Shown: in pieces, positions 1 through 7,217 of the stretch
How the letters are laid out: each line of letters opens with the position of its first letter
How positions within the stretch are numbered: the first letter of the stretch is position 1
NCBI GenBank assembly: GCA_016874845.1
Contig: VGSZ01000015.1
Span: 1 to 39,547, forward strand
DNA from: Deltaproteobacteria bacterium
GTDB taxonomy: Bacteria; Myxococcota; UBA727; VGSZ01
Direction: 5' to 3'
Length of the DNA stretch: 39,547 nt
The notes under the pieces: generated by a model
What the model was told of the DNA's origin: nothing
The model's database searches: none
The model's input: only the letters and a program-made list of their open reading frames with translations
Translations under genes and position numbers: made by a program

Positions 1-1
1 G

Positions 2-265
2 ATCGATCGCGGGCGTCTGGCCTACGTCATCGACTTCATCGACATGTACGCCGCCGGGCCGGAGTCGGTGGTGGCCTGGCTGGGACGACACTTCGGCACG
101 ACGCACTGGCCGACCTACAACATCGCCGACATGTGCATCGTGGGCGGGGCGGGGCTTGTCATCCTGCGCACCTTGCGACCATTGCCCGAGGACGATGAGC
201 CCGCGGTGAAGCCGGCTGCCGAGGAATTGTCCGCGCCGACAGAAGGTCCGGTATCGTCCGCGTGA
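2..265 (+). CDS. lspA: lipoprotein signal peptidase (signal peptidase II), 3' end only
   Basis: This is the C-terminal 87 residues of the inner-membrane aspartyl protease that cleaves the signal peptide of diacylated prolipoproteins. The 5' end lies outside the window. Both family signatures are visible. The first is IDRGRLAYVIDFID at the very start, which matches the NxxDRxxxGYVvDFId block and carries the first catalytic Asp. The second is YNIADMCIVGG, which matches FNxADxxI and carries the second catalytic Asp, followed by the last membrane segment. The tail after the last membrane segment is acidic and Pro/Ala-rich. The many lipobox proteins in this window (DUF4920, HEAT/cyclophilin, NHL) would be its substrates. 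The BMC vertex gene follows after 40 bp on the same strand, so the two may be co-transcribed. Confidence 0.93.
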   Translation: MDRGRLAYVIDFIDMYAAGPESVVAWLGRHFGTTHWPTYNIADMCIVGGAGLVILRTLRPLPEDDEPAVKPAAEELSAPTEGPVSSA

Positions 266-305
266 GCCCGCCCGGCCCGCGCCGGCATCGACGCAGAAGG
301 ACACC

Positions 306-572
306 ATGTACCTCGCACGAGTGATCGGCACCGTCGTCGCCACCCGCAAGGCCGACAACATGCAGGGCCTGAAGCTGCTCGTCGTCGAGCCGTGCGACAA
401 GGATCGTCAGCCGTGCGGCGAGCCCCACGTCGCAGTCGACGCGGCGCAGGCGGGCGAGGGCGATCTCGTTTCTTGCGTCGGGTCGCGGGAGGCCGCGCTC
501 GCGGTGGAGCCGAGCTTCGTGCCTGTCGACGCGGCCATCATCGGGATCGTCGACCACGCCGACATCGTCTGA
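306..572 (+). CDS. EutN/CcmL-type bacterial microcompartment vertex protein
   Basis: This 88-residue protein covers a whole BMC-vertex (pentamer) domain. It opens with MYLARVIGTVVATRK, continues with GLKLLVVEPCD and VAVDAAQAGEGDLV, and ends with VDAAIIGIVDHADIV, all family hallmarks. Known members form the pentamers that cap the twelve corners of a protein shell. The ATG has a purine-rich ribosome site (agaagga) a few bases upstream. No hexamer shell gene or encapsulated enzyme is visible, and the upstream neighbour is lspA. Either the rest of a shell locus is elsewhere or this is an orphan vertex gene. The family call is firm; the function in this organism is not. Confidence 0.92.
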   Translation: MYLARVIGTVVATRKADNMQGLKLLVVEPCDKDRQPCGEPHVAVDAAQAGEGDLVSCVGSREAALAVEPSFVPVDAAIIGIVDHADIV

Positions 573-588
573 CGTCCGGCTGCGGGTT

Positions 589-653
589 CGTCTTGCGGGT
601 TCGTCTTGCGGGACCGTCTTGCGGGACCGTCTTGCCGGAGCGTCTTGCGGGAT
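589..653. repeat. 13-bp tandem repeat, 5 copies, intergenic
   Basis: Five head-to-tail copies of a 13-bp unit (cgtcttgcgggac and close variants) fill the gap after the vertex-protein gene, with a partial sixth copy after them. Copies 2 and 3 are identical; copies 1, 4 and 5 differ by a few bases. No coding role is evident, as the flanking stop and start lie outside. It looks like slippage-type expansion. Confidence 0.85.
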
Positions 654-754
654 CGTCTGACCTCCGGGTGCGAGCGCGGTGGTCTGTCTCGCTCGCTGCG
701 GTGTCTTGCCACCGAGCGTTGACGTCCGGTCGGTGGTCCCGCGACGCTCTCTCC

Positions 755-2311
755 ATGGACGTGCGCGCCCTCGGCGATCTGTTGGTGGAGGCCCGCGCCG
801 TGACGCCCGAGGCTTGCGCGGCGTGGCTCGCCGAGCTGCCGAGCGCCGGCGAGCTCGTCGTCCGCGCTCGGATGCTGCCGACCTTGCAGGCTCACGAGCG
901 CGAAATCGCCCATGTCCTCGCCGCCCGCATCGGCGCGCCGGTGCTCGTGCTCGGTGAGTCCACCCTCGACCTGCGGGCGCTCGATGTCCTTCCCGCCGAC
1001 GTCGCCGTCGAGGCCGGCGCGCTGCCCGCGTTCCTCGAGGGCGACGTCCTCACCGTCGCCGTGGCGACCGAGTCCGACGCCGTCGAGTGCCGGCTCGCCG
1101 CCGTCACCGGACGCAGCTTGCTCGTCGTCCTCGCGCTGCCCGACCTGCTCGCCGCCGCGGCGACGCTCGCGCGCACGTTGCGGGCCGCGGGCGAGACGAC
1201 GCTCGCCGGTCCACGGAGCACCACCGCGACACCGTGCCTCGCCCTGGTGCGACCGCCCGCCGCCGCAGCGCCGGCAGCCGACGACGTCGCTCGCGCCCTC
1301 GGCGACCTGCTGTCGGCGGCGCTCGAGTCACCAGCGTCCCCGCCGACCGGCGACGGGGCCGTGTCACCGACGCCCCCCGCCGAGGCAGGGCGCGCGGCGT
1401 CGCGCAGCCTTGGCGCCTTGAAGCTCAAGCAGGTGAGGCGGGTCCAAGCGCCGCCACAGCCGCTGTCAGCTGCTGCGTTGCTCGGCGGTCCCGCCCCCAT
1501 CGCCTCGCCGCGCGATCTGATCGAGCTGCCGCCGCTGCCCGCGGGCGACGGCCCCCGCGCGCTCGTCGTCGAGGACGACGACGCCATCCGCACCTTGCTG
1601 ACCCGCGTGCTGCGCGCCGACGGCCTCGTCGTCGAGGCCGCAGGCGACGGCCGCACCGCGCTGGCGTTGATGCGACGGCGGCGCCCGGACCTCGTGGTGC
1701 TCGACGCCATGCTGCCCGAGATCCACGGCTTCGAGATCTGCGCGGCGATCAAGAAAAGCGAACAATGGTCCGCCATCCCCGTGCTCATGATCTCGGCGGT
1801 CTTCCGCGGCTTCGACAACGCGCGCACCATCCAGGAGGTCCACGGCGCCGACGTCTTCATCGAGAAGCCGTTCGACCTGCGCCACGTCCGCCACGTCGTC
1901 GCCGACCTCCTGCAGCGACCGCAGCCCGTCGAGCAGCCGGCCGGCCAGGCCGTCGAGCTGGCCGAGCTCGCTCGCGCGCGCGCCGCCGAACACCACGCCC
2001 AGGGCAACGTCGACGGCGTCGTCGAGGCCGTCCGCCAGTGGCTCGACGCCGACCCGTTCCACGTCGACGCCTGGTTGCTGCTCGGGCGTGCGGAGGCACA
2101 GCGGTCTGACAGCCTTGCCGCGCTGCGCGCCTTCGAGCGGGCGGCGACCTACGGACGAATCGATTTCCGCGCCCAGATCGCTCTGGCGACGGCGTACGAG
2201 AGCTTCGGCTTCGTGCGCCGGGCGCGCGCGGTGTGGCTGCGGGCCGCCGCGTGCGCCCCCGACGAGACCGCCGCCCAGAAGATAAGGAGCGCCCTCGCGG
2301 CGTGGCGCTGA
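755..2311 (+). CDS. response-regulator-like protein: MshEN domain, receiver domain, TPR
   Basis: The 518-residue product has three parts. Residues 1-150 resemble the MshEN (GspE N-terminal) domain, which binds c-di-GMP in some ATPases, seen in LGDLLVEARAVTPEA, LDVLPADVAVEAGALPAF and GDVLTVAVATESD. A Pro/Ala-rich linker follows. Residues about 267-387 form a CheY-like receiver, with the acidic pocket VVEDDD, a phospho-acceptor Asp in LVVLDAMLPE and the conserved Lys in IEKPFD. Residues about 400-500 form a TPR-like helical region. There is no HTH or other output domain, so signalling by protein contact is likely. The ORF track starts at 392 inside the vertex gene and repeats; I take ATG 755, where the MshEN homology begins. 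No kinase partner is adjacent. Confidence 0.85.
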   Translation: MDVRALGDLLVEARAVTPEACAAWLAELPSAGELVVRARMLPTLQAHEREIAHVLAARIGAPVLVLGESTLDLRALDVLPADVAVEAGALPAFLEGDVLTVAVATESDAVECRLAAVTGRSLLVVLALPDLLAAAATLARTLRAAGETTLAGPRSTTATPCLALVRPPAAAAPAADDVARALGDLLSAALESPASPPTGDGAVSPTPPAEAGRAASRSLGALKLKQVRRVQAPPQPLSAAALLGGPAPIASPRDLIELPPLPAGDGPRALVVEDDDAIRTLLTRVLRADGLVVEAAGDGRTALALMRRRRPDLVVLDAMLPEIHGFEICAAIKKSEQWSAIPVLMISAVFRGFDNARTIQEVHGADVFIEKPFDLRHVRHVVADLLQRPQPVEQPAGQAVELAELARARAAEHHAQGNVDGVVEAVRQWLDADPFHVDAWLLLGRAEAQRSDSLAALRAFERAATYGRIDFRAQIALATAYESFGFVRRARAVWLRAAACAPDETAAQKIRSALAAWR

Positions 2312-2389
2312 CGCTCGCTGTGACGCGCACGCCCGCGCCGCCGACGCGCTTGACCCCGCCCTCGACCGTGGTAGGCAAAGCGTCCGTCT

Positions 2390-2479
2390 GGACAGCTGGC
2401 CGAGTGGCTGAAGGCACCTGACTCGAAATCAGGAGTACCCTCACGGGTATCGGGGGTTCGAATCCCTCGCTGTCCGCCA
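2390..2479 (+). tRNA. tRNA-Ser (anticodon CGA)
   Basis: A class II tRNA with a long variable arm. The acceptor stem GGACAGC (2390-2396) pairs with GCTGTCC (2469-2475), the discriminator is G and CCA is encoded at 2477-2479. The anticodon stem CCTGA/TCAGG encloses loop CTCGAAA with anticodon CGA at 2424-2426, which reads UCG. The T-arm GGGGGTTCGAATCCC-type sequence is present. Confidence 0.96.
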
Positions 2480-2533
2480 GAGACCGTCGCCGCCGCGGGA
2501 GACCGCGGCGGCGACGTCGAGAGAACCGAATAC

Positions 2534-2623
2534 GGAGAGATGGCCGAGTGGCTGAAGGCACACGACTGGAAATCGTGTAACGGGGAAACTCGTTCGAGGG
2601 TTCGAATCCCTCTCTCTCCGCCA
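2534..2623 (+). tRNA. tRNA-Ser (anticodon GGA)
   Basis: A second class II tRNA 54 bp downstream of the first. The acceptor stem GGAGAGA (2534-2540) pairs with TCTCTCC (2613-2619), the discriminator is G and CCA is encoded at 2621-2623. The loop CTGGAAA has anticodon GGA, which reads UCC/UCU. The T-arm is GAGGG-TTCGAAT-CCCTC. It shares the D-arm (TGGCCGAGTGGCTGAAGGCA) with the first copy, so the pair probably arose by duplication and is probably co-transcribed. Confidence 0.96.
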
Positions 2624-2663
2624 CCCGTCTCTCGCCGCCACCCGTCTCTCGCCGCCACCCGTC
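2618..2663. repeat. 17-bp tandem repeat duplicating the 3' end of tRNA-Ser(GGA)
   Basis: A 17-bp unit (ccgccacccgtctctcg) occurs about 2.7 times. The first copy includes the discriminator and CCA end of the tRNA gene, so the tRNA terminus is partly repeated downstream. It could be replication slippage or the remnant of an attachment site. No integrase is present nearby. Confidence 0.75.
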
Positions 2664-2730
2664 CCGAGCCCCCGCGCGCCCTTCCTGCTCGACCAACGTC
2701 CCGGGGCGGGTCCTCGCCGCCGCGAGCCTG

Positions 2731-3228
2731 ATGAACGACGACGTTGCCTCCATAAGCGCCGCCCACGACCGCCACCACGAGCGGCTGCGGGAGCTGCTGT
2801 TCGCCTTGCTGGCGCGGCTGGTCGCCGTCGACGTGGTGGCGGCTCGTGCGTGTTTCGCCGTCTTCGTCGATGAGCTGCGGGCCGGCCTCGCCCTCGAGGA
2901 CGAGGTCGTGCTGCCAGCGTACCGGCCGTTGCCGCCGGCGCAGGCGGGGGCAGGGCGCGTCGCTCACGTCGACGGGGACCACGTGATCCTGCTGCGAGGC
3001 GTCGACTTCGTGGCGGCGTTTCTGGACGAGGTCGTCGCGGCACCGACGTTGCGTACGGTGCTCGAGGGACTGCCCCACGTGTATCGGCTGCTTGGCACGC
3101 TGGAGCATCACGGTGAACGCGAGCGGCGGCACGTCTATCCGGCGGCGCTGCCGGCCATGGGCGACGCTGAGCGGGCGCGGCTCGGCGCGGCGCTGCGCCG
3201 TCTTGTCGACGATGTTTCGCTGCCGTAG
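2731..3228 (+). CDS. hemerythrin-like HHE-domain protein
   Basis: This 165-residue, all-helical protein has the spacing of His and acidic ligands expected for a hemerythrin HHE di-iron four-helix bundle. The motifs are AAHDRHHERL in helix 1, FVDELRAGLALEDEVVLP in helix 2, DGDHVILLRGVDF in helix 3 and LGTLEHHGERERRHVYPAL in helix 4. Family members bind oxygen or act in nitric-oxide and redox responses; the specific role here is unknown. It starts just downstream of the tRNA genes and stops 21 bp before the DUF4920 lipoprotein gene, so the two are probably co-transcribed. The stop codon is TAG. Confidence 0.8.
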   Translation: MNDDVASISAAHDRHHERLRELLFALLARLVAVDVVAARACFAVFVDELRAGLALEDEVVLPAYRPLPPAQAGAGRVAHVDGDHVILLRGVDFVAAFLDEVVAAPTLRTVLEGLPHVYRLLGTLEHHGERERRHVYPAALPAMGDAERARLGAALRRLVDDVSLP

Positions 3229-3249
3229 TCCGCCCGGCGGAGGTTTTCC

Positions 3250-3864
3250 ATGCGCGCCATCGCTGTCGTCCCGTCGTTGTTCGTCGCCGTCTCCGTCGTG
3301 GGCTGTTCGACCCCTGCGCCCGCCGGCTCGCCCGAGGGAGCGGTGGCCACAGTCGCGCACGCCGACGAGGGCAAGGGCGAGAGCTGCGAGGCCGACAAGA
3401 AGTCTGAGCCCCCCGTGCAGCAGGCGGCGGCCAAGCCCGATCGCGATCAGGTCGACGCCGACGGCGTCATCCGTCGCGGCGCGAAGCTCTCCGAGGGGGC
3501 GGCGCTCACCGTCGTCGATGCGGTGGCCAAAGCCGCCGACCTCGACGGCAAGAACGTCAAGATCACGGGGCGAGTCGACAGCGTCTGCCAGGCGATGGGC
3601 TGCTGGTTCACGTTGGCCAACGATGGCGGTCCGTCGATCCGCATCTCATCGAAGGGCCACGACATCTTCGTGCCCCGGGGCGCGGCCGGCCGCGTCGCCA
3701 CCGTCGAGGGCGAGTTCAAGGTCAAGACGCTGTCGAAGGAGCAGGCGCAGCACTTCGAGGACGAGCGTCCGTTGAAGGCCGGTGAGACGCGCAAGACGTT
3801 CACCGAAGACGTCAAGGAACTCTCTCTGGCCATCACGGCGGTGGAAATGACGCCGGCGACCTGA
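3250..3864 (+). CDS. DUF4920 domain lipoprotein
   Basis: The 204-residue product begins with a lipoprotein signal (MRAIAVVPSLFVAVSVVGC, lipobox VVGC) and a charged linker of about 60 residues. The DUF4920 domain follows from about residue 75, with VKITGRVDSVCQAMGCWFTL, then SIRISSKGHDIFVPRGAAGRVATVEGEF. The CxxxGCW motif and the OB-like beta pattern are typical of this family, whose function is unknown. A good Shine-Dalgarno (ggagg) precedes the ATG. The protein should be exported and lipid-anchored in the envelope. The kinase gene converges on it from the other strand, 127 bp away. Confidence 0.87.
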   Translation: MRAIAVVPSLFVAVSVVGCSTPAPAGSPEGAVATVAHADEGKGESCEADKKSEPPVQQAAAKPDRDQVDADGVIRRGAKLSEGAALTVVDAVAKAADLDGKNVKITGRVDSVCQAMGCWFTLANDGGPSIRISSKGHDIFVPRGAAGRVATVEGEFKVKTLSKEQAQHFEDERPLKAGETRKTFTEDVKELSLAITAVEMTPAT

Positions 3865-3991
3865 CCGCCGGGGGCGCGACGCGCCAGTGGGTCGATGAGC
3901 CGCGCTGGTCTTCGCTCTGGTCGCGGACAAGAGCGGACTTGCTCGAGCAGGCTGCTAGGGGCGGCGATGGGGGCCTTCTTCCACCGGTCGG

Positions 3992-6319
3992 CTACCGCTG
4001 CGGCGTGAGCGTCAGGCTGATCTCCATCGCCGCGCCGGCCGGATTCTGCAGCGACAGCAGCGTCTTCTTGCCGTAGGGCACCGCGATGTTGTCGACGGGC
4101 GTGCGGCCGCGCCCGACCTGATCGACGCGGACGATGGCCCACGGCTCGCTGTCGACCGCGATGCGCGCGCTGCCGTCGGCGCTCCGCACCTTGAGCCGGA
4201 GCTTGAACGGCGCCTGCCGGTCGTCGACGACGAGGACCGTGGCGCCCTTGCTGCCGAGAGTACGCGGTCCCTTGACGACGAAGCCATCGGCGGCCATGGC
4301 GATACGCGCGACGATGTTGCCGGCGTTGGCGTTCACCGGCCGGGTGGGCTTCGTCGGGCGCGTCGTCGGCGTGCCCGCGCCGTCGGGCCCGGTGACGTCG
4401 ACGCCGACGTCGGCGACCACGCTGACCACGCCGACCGCGCCGCTGAGCACGCCAGCGTCTGCAACGGCGACGTCGCCGCTGTCGACGACGGGGGGGCCAG
4501 CGTCGGGTGCGCGGGGAGCGACGCCCGCGTCCCCCGGTGTCGTCGTGGCGTCGTTCGCGCCGGCGGCGACGAGGGGCGCCGCCAGCCGAACGGGGAGCGG
4601 CGCCGGGGGGGGGCGCAGCGCGATCCCCACCCCGACGACGGCGACGACGCCCACGAGGGCGGTGACGGCGCCGAGGACGAACGCCGGCGGGCTGCGCGGC
4701 TGCGCGGGCAGGGCGCCGGTGGGGCCGGTGGCGCCATCGCGCTCCGGCGCCGGGACGTCAGGCTCCAAGGCGGCGCGCGCCGGCGCGGGCGCCGTCGGTA
4801 CCGTCGGGTCCGCCGCGGCCCGGGGCAACGCCCGCACCGCGCTCGAAGAGTGGGGCAGCGGCGGCCGCGAGGGCGCCGATACGACGTCGACCACGGTGCC
4901 GGTCAGCTCGAGGATGCGGCGATGGCTCTCGAGCTCGGGGCCAAAGAGCCCCCGCAGCCAGGTGGACAGTGGTTGCTGCGGCTCGGGGATGATCCCGTCT
5001 TGCAACAGGAAGCGCAGCGCGTCGGTGACCTCGGCGCAGTCGGCGAAGCGGTCGTCAGGGTTCTTGCGCAGCATCCGCTCGACGACGGGGTCGAGCAACG
5101 CGGCGGCGGGGCGCGACGCCGACGGCGAGGGCGGCATCGTGCGCTGGATGGCCTCGAGAGACAAGACGACGTTGCTGCGCTTGAACGGGTTTCGCAGCGT
5201 CAACAGCTCGTAGAAGCAGATGCCGAGCGCGAAGAGGTCGCTGCGGGCGTCAAGGGGCTCGGCGGCCGACTGCTCCGGGGACATGTAGGCGAACTTGCCT
5301 TTGATCGTGCCGGTCGCGGTGTGCTGCAGGCTCAGGTCGCTCTTGGCGATGCCGAAGTCGATGACCTTCACGTCGCCGTCGAAAGTGACGAGGACGTTGT
5401 GGGGGTTGATGTCGCGGTGCACCACCCGGAGCGGCAGGCCGCTGTGCGCGTCGATGAGGTTGTGGGCGTAGGCCAGTCCTTCGGCGGCCTGGACCATCAT
5501 GTCGACGACGTAGCCCAGCGGGATGTGCTGTTTGTTGCGCCGACAGCGGTCGATGAGCGCCCGCCACGAGGGGCCGTGCACATGCTCCATCGCCAGGTAG
5601 ACCTGACCGTCGATCTCGCCGACGTCCTGGATCTGCACGATCTGCGGCGAGCGCAAGAGCGTCTGCAGCCGTGCCTCCTCGACGAAGCCGCGCCGTTGCT
5701 CCTCGTCGCGACGCATGTGAGCGAGGATGCGTTTGACGACGATGAGACGCGATGGAGCCGGGCCGAGTCCCGCCGGCAGCTGGGCGTCGCGCCGCGCTAG
5801 GAACACCTCGCCCATGCCGCCGAAGGCGAGCCGGCGCAGCAACGTGAACGGCCCGAAGACGCGCTCGTTCTCGGGCAGCGCGTCCTCTTCGCCCAGGTGC
5901 TGCCGCGCGGCGCTGTCGGCGTCGTCGTCGGCGGCGGGCGGCACCGAGTCTGGCACCGACAGCGCTGAGCCTTCGCGGCGCCCACGGGCGGTGCGGTTGG
6001 CGTCACGCGCGGCCGCCGGGTCGCCCTCGGCGGAGAGGTCCACGAGGTCTTCGTCGGCGAGGCTCTGGGGTGCGTCGTCCAGGGGCAGCGCCGAGATCGG
6101 ACGGGGAGGGCGCGGGCCCTGCGCGGTGCGCGCGCCGGAATCGTCGTTGGACGCCGCACCGGCGGCGAACGCAGGAGCCCAGGGAGGACGCGGCGTCGTC
6201 AACAGCGAGAATCCTAGCAGGGACGCGACGCCGCCTCGCCTTTCTCGCTCCCCCGGTCCGCGCGGTTCGTGCGGCACTGCCACCGCCGTACTGGCGCCCC
6301 CGGACTGGCGCCGCCGCAT
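3992..6319 (-). CDS. membrane-anchored Ser/Thr protein kinase (PknB-like)
   Basis: A Hanks-type kinase of about 775 residues. After a disordered Ala/Pro/Asp-rich N-terminus, the kinase domain spans roughly residues 155-440. It shows a Gly-rich loop (LAFGGMGEVFLA), the ATP Lys in IVVKRI, catalytic loop HRDINPHN, metal-binding DFGIA and APE-like YMSPEQ. The usual catalytic-loop Lys (HRDxKxxN) is Asn, as in many myxobacterial kinases. A Pro-rich linker leads to one transmembrane helix (VLGAVTALVGVVAVVGVGIAL, about residues 555-577), and the last ~200 residues would lie outside the cytoplasm. The listed ORF begins at 6517, inside map. I chose ATG 6319, which leaves a 70-bp divergent promoter region; a later start is possible because the N-terminus is low complexity. 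Confidence 0.9.
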   Translation of the reverse strand: MRRRQSGGASTAVAVPHEPRGPGERERRGGVASLLGFSLLTTPRPPWAPAFAAGAASNDDSGARTAQGPRPPRPISALPLDDAPQSLADEDLVDLSAEGDPAAARDANRTARGRREGSALSVPDSVPPAADDDADSAARQHLGEEDALPENERVFGPFTLLRRLAFGGMGEVFLARRDAQLPAGLGPAPSRLIVVKRILAHMRRDEEQRRGFVEEARLQTLLRSPQIVQIQDVGEIDGQVYLAMEHVHGPSWRALIDRCRRNKQHIPLGYVVDMMVQAAEGLAYAHNLIDAHSGLPLRVVHRDINPHNVLVTFDGDVKVIDFGIAKSDLSLQHTATGTIKGKFAYMSPEQSAAEPLDARSDLFALGICFYELLTLRNPFKRSNVVLSLEAIQRTMPPSPSASRPAAALLDPVVERMLRKNPDDRFADCAEVTDALRFLLQDGIIPEPQQPLSTWLRGLFGPELESHRRILELTGTVVDVVSAPSRPPLPHSSSAVRALPRAAADPTVPTAPAPARAALEPDVPAPERDGATGPTGALPAQPRSPPAFVLGAVTALVGVVAVVGVGIALRPPPAPLPVRLAAPLVAAGANDATTTPGDAGVAPRAPDAGPPVVDSGDVAVADAGVLSGAVGVVSVVADVGVDVTGPDGAGTPTTRPTKPTRPVNANAGNIVARIAMAADGFVVKGPRTLGSKGATVLVVDDRQAPFKLRLKVRSADGSARIAVDSEPWAIVRVDQVGRGRTPVDNIAVPYGKKTLLSLQNPAGAAMEISLTLTPQR

Positions 6320-6389
6320 CGCCGCGGCGCGACCCCCCGACGTCCGCCTCCACGTTGCCGTCGCTGGGGCCGGCGCATAGACCGCCCAG

Positions 6390-7181
6390 ATGGATTCTCG
6401 CATCGAAGAGCTGCCCGAGCTGTTGTCGTCGTCGGACCTCGACCGGATGCGACGCGCCTGCCGCGCCGCCGCCGACATGCTGTGGCACGTCGCCGGGTAC
6501 CTGAAGCCCGGCATCACGACCCAGGACCTCGATGACGTCGCCGTCGCGTGGACGACCGAGCGCGGCTACAAGAACGGCCCGCTGAACTACTACGGCTATC
6601 CGCGCAGCATCTGCACGTCGGTGAACGAGGTCGTCTGCCATGGCATTCCCTCGCCGAAGGTCAAGCTCAAGGACGGCGACATCATCAACATCGACGTCAG
6701 CCCCATCGTCGACGGCTGGTTCGGCGACACCAGCCGCACGTTCTTCGTCGGCACGCCGTCGCCGGCGGCGAAGAAGCTGGTGGAGGTCACCGAGCAGTGC
6801 CTGAAGAAGGGGATCGCCGCGGTGAAGCACGGCGGCCGCATCGGCGACATCGGCAAGGCCATCGCGGACCACGCGCACGCCCAGGGCTTCTCGGTCGTCG
6901 AGGACTTCGTCGGCCACGGCATCGGTCGCAAGTTCCACATGCCGCCGCAGGTGCCCCACTACTTCAAGGAGCGGGGCGCGCGGCTCGAGAAGGGCATGGT
7001 CTTCACCATCGAGCCGATGATCAACGAGGGCACGTACCGGACGCGCACACTGAAGGACAAGTGGACGGCGGTCACCACCGACGGGAAGCTGTCGGCGCAG
7101 TTCGAGCACACCATCGCGATCACCGACAAGGGCGTCGAGGTGCTGACGCTGCGCGAGAGCGAGACCTACCCGCTCGCCTGA
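6390..7181 (+). CDS. map: methionine aminopeptidase, type I
   Basis: This 263-residue enzyme removes the N-terminal Met from nascent proteins. The five metal ligands of the pita-bread fold are in place: Asp in IINIDVSPIVDGW, Asp in FGDTSRTF, His in GHGIGRKFH, Glu in FTIEPMI and Glu in QFEHTIAI. The substrate His in EVVCHGIP is also present. Length is typical for type I without the SH3-binding zinc-finger extension. The gene is divergent from the kinase and convergent with the transcarbamylase. The ATG lacks a clear Shine-Dalgarno. Confidence 0.97.
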   Translation: MDSRIEELPELLSSSDLDRMRRACRAAADMLWHVAGYLKPGITTQDLDDVAVAWTTERGYKNGPLNYYGYPRSICTSVNEVVCHGIPSPKVKLKDGDIINIDVSPIVDGWFGDTSRTFFVGTPSPAAKKLVEVTEQCLKKGIAAVKHGGRIGDIGKAIADHAHAQGFSVVEDFVGHGIGRKFHMPPQVPHYFKERGARLEKGMVFTIEPMINEGTYRTRTLKDKWTAVTTDGKLSAQFEHTIAITDKGVEVLTLRESETYPLA

Positions 7182-7191
7182 GCCGGCGCAG

Positions 7192-7210
7192 GGACCGCGG
7201 CGAGCGGTCC
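7192..7210. terminator. hairpin between convergent map and transcarbamylase genes
   Basis: A perfect 7-bp stem (GGACCGC/GCGGTCC) with a 5-nt loop lies in the 36-bp gap between two convergent genes. There is no U-tract on either side, so if it terminates transcription it would be a GC-rich or factor-assisted site serving both strands. Confidence 0.5.
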
Positions 7211-7217
7211 GGCGGTG

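Noticed and set aside
4134-5213. Long plus-strand ORF (359 aa) antisense to the kinase
   Set aside because: It is Thr/Ala/Ser-rich with no motif and lies opposite a clear kinase; long antisense frames are expected in GC-rich DNA.
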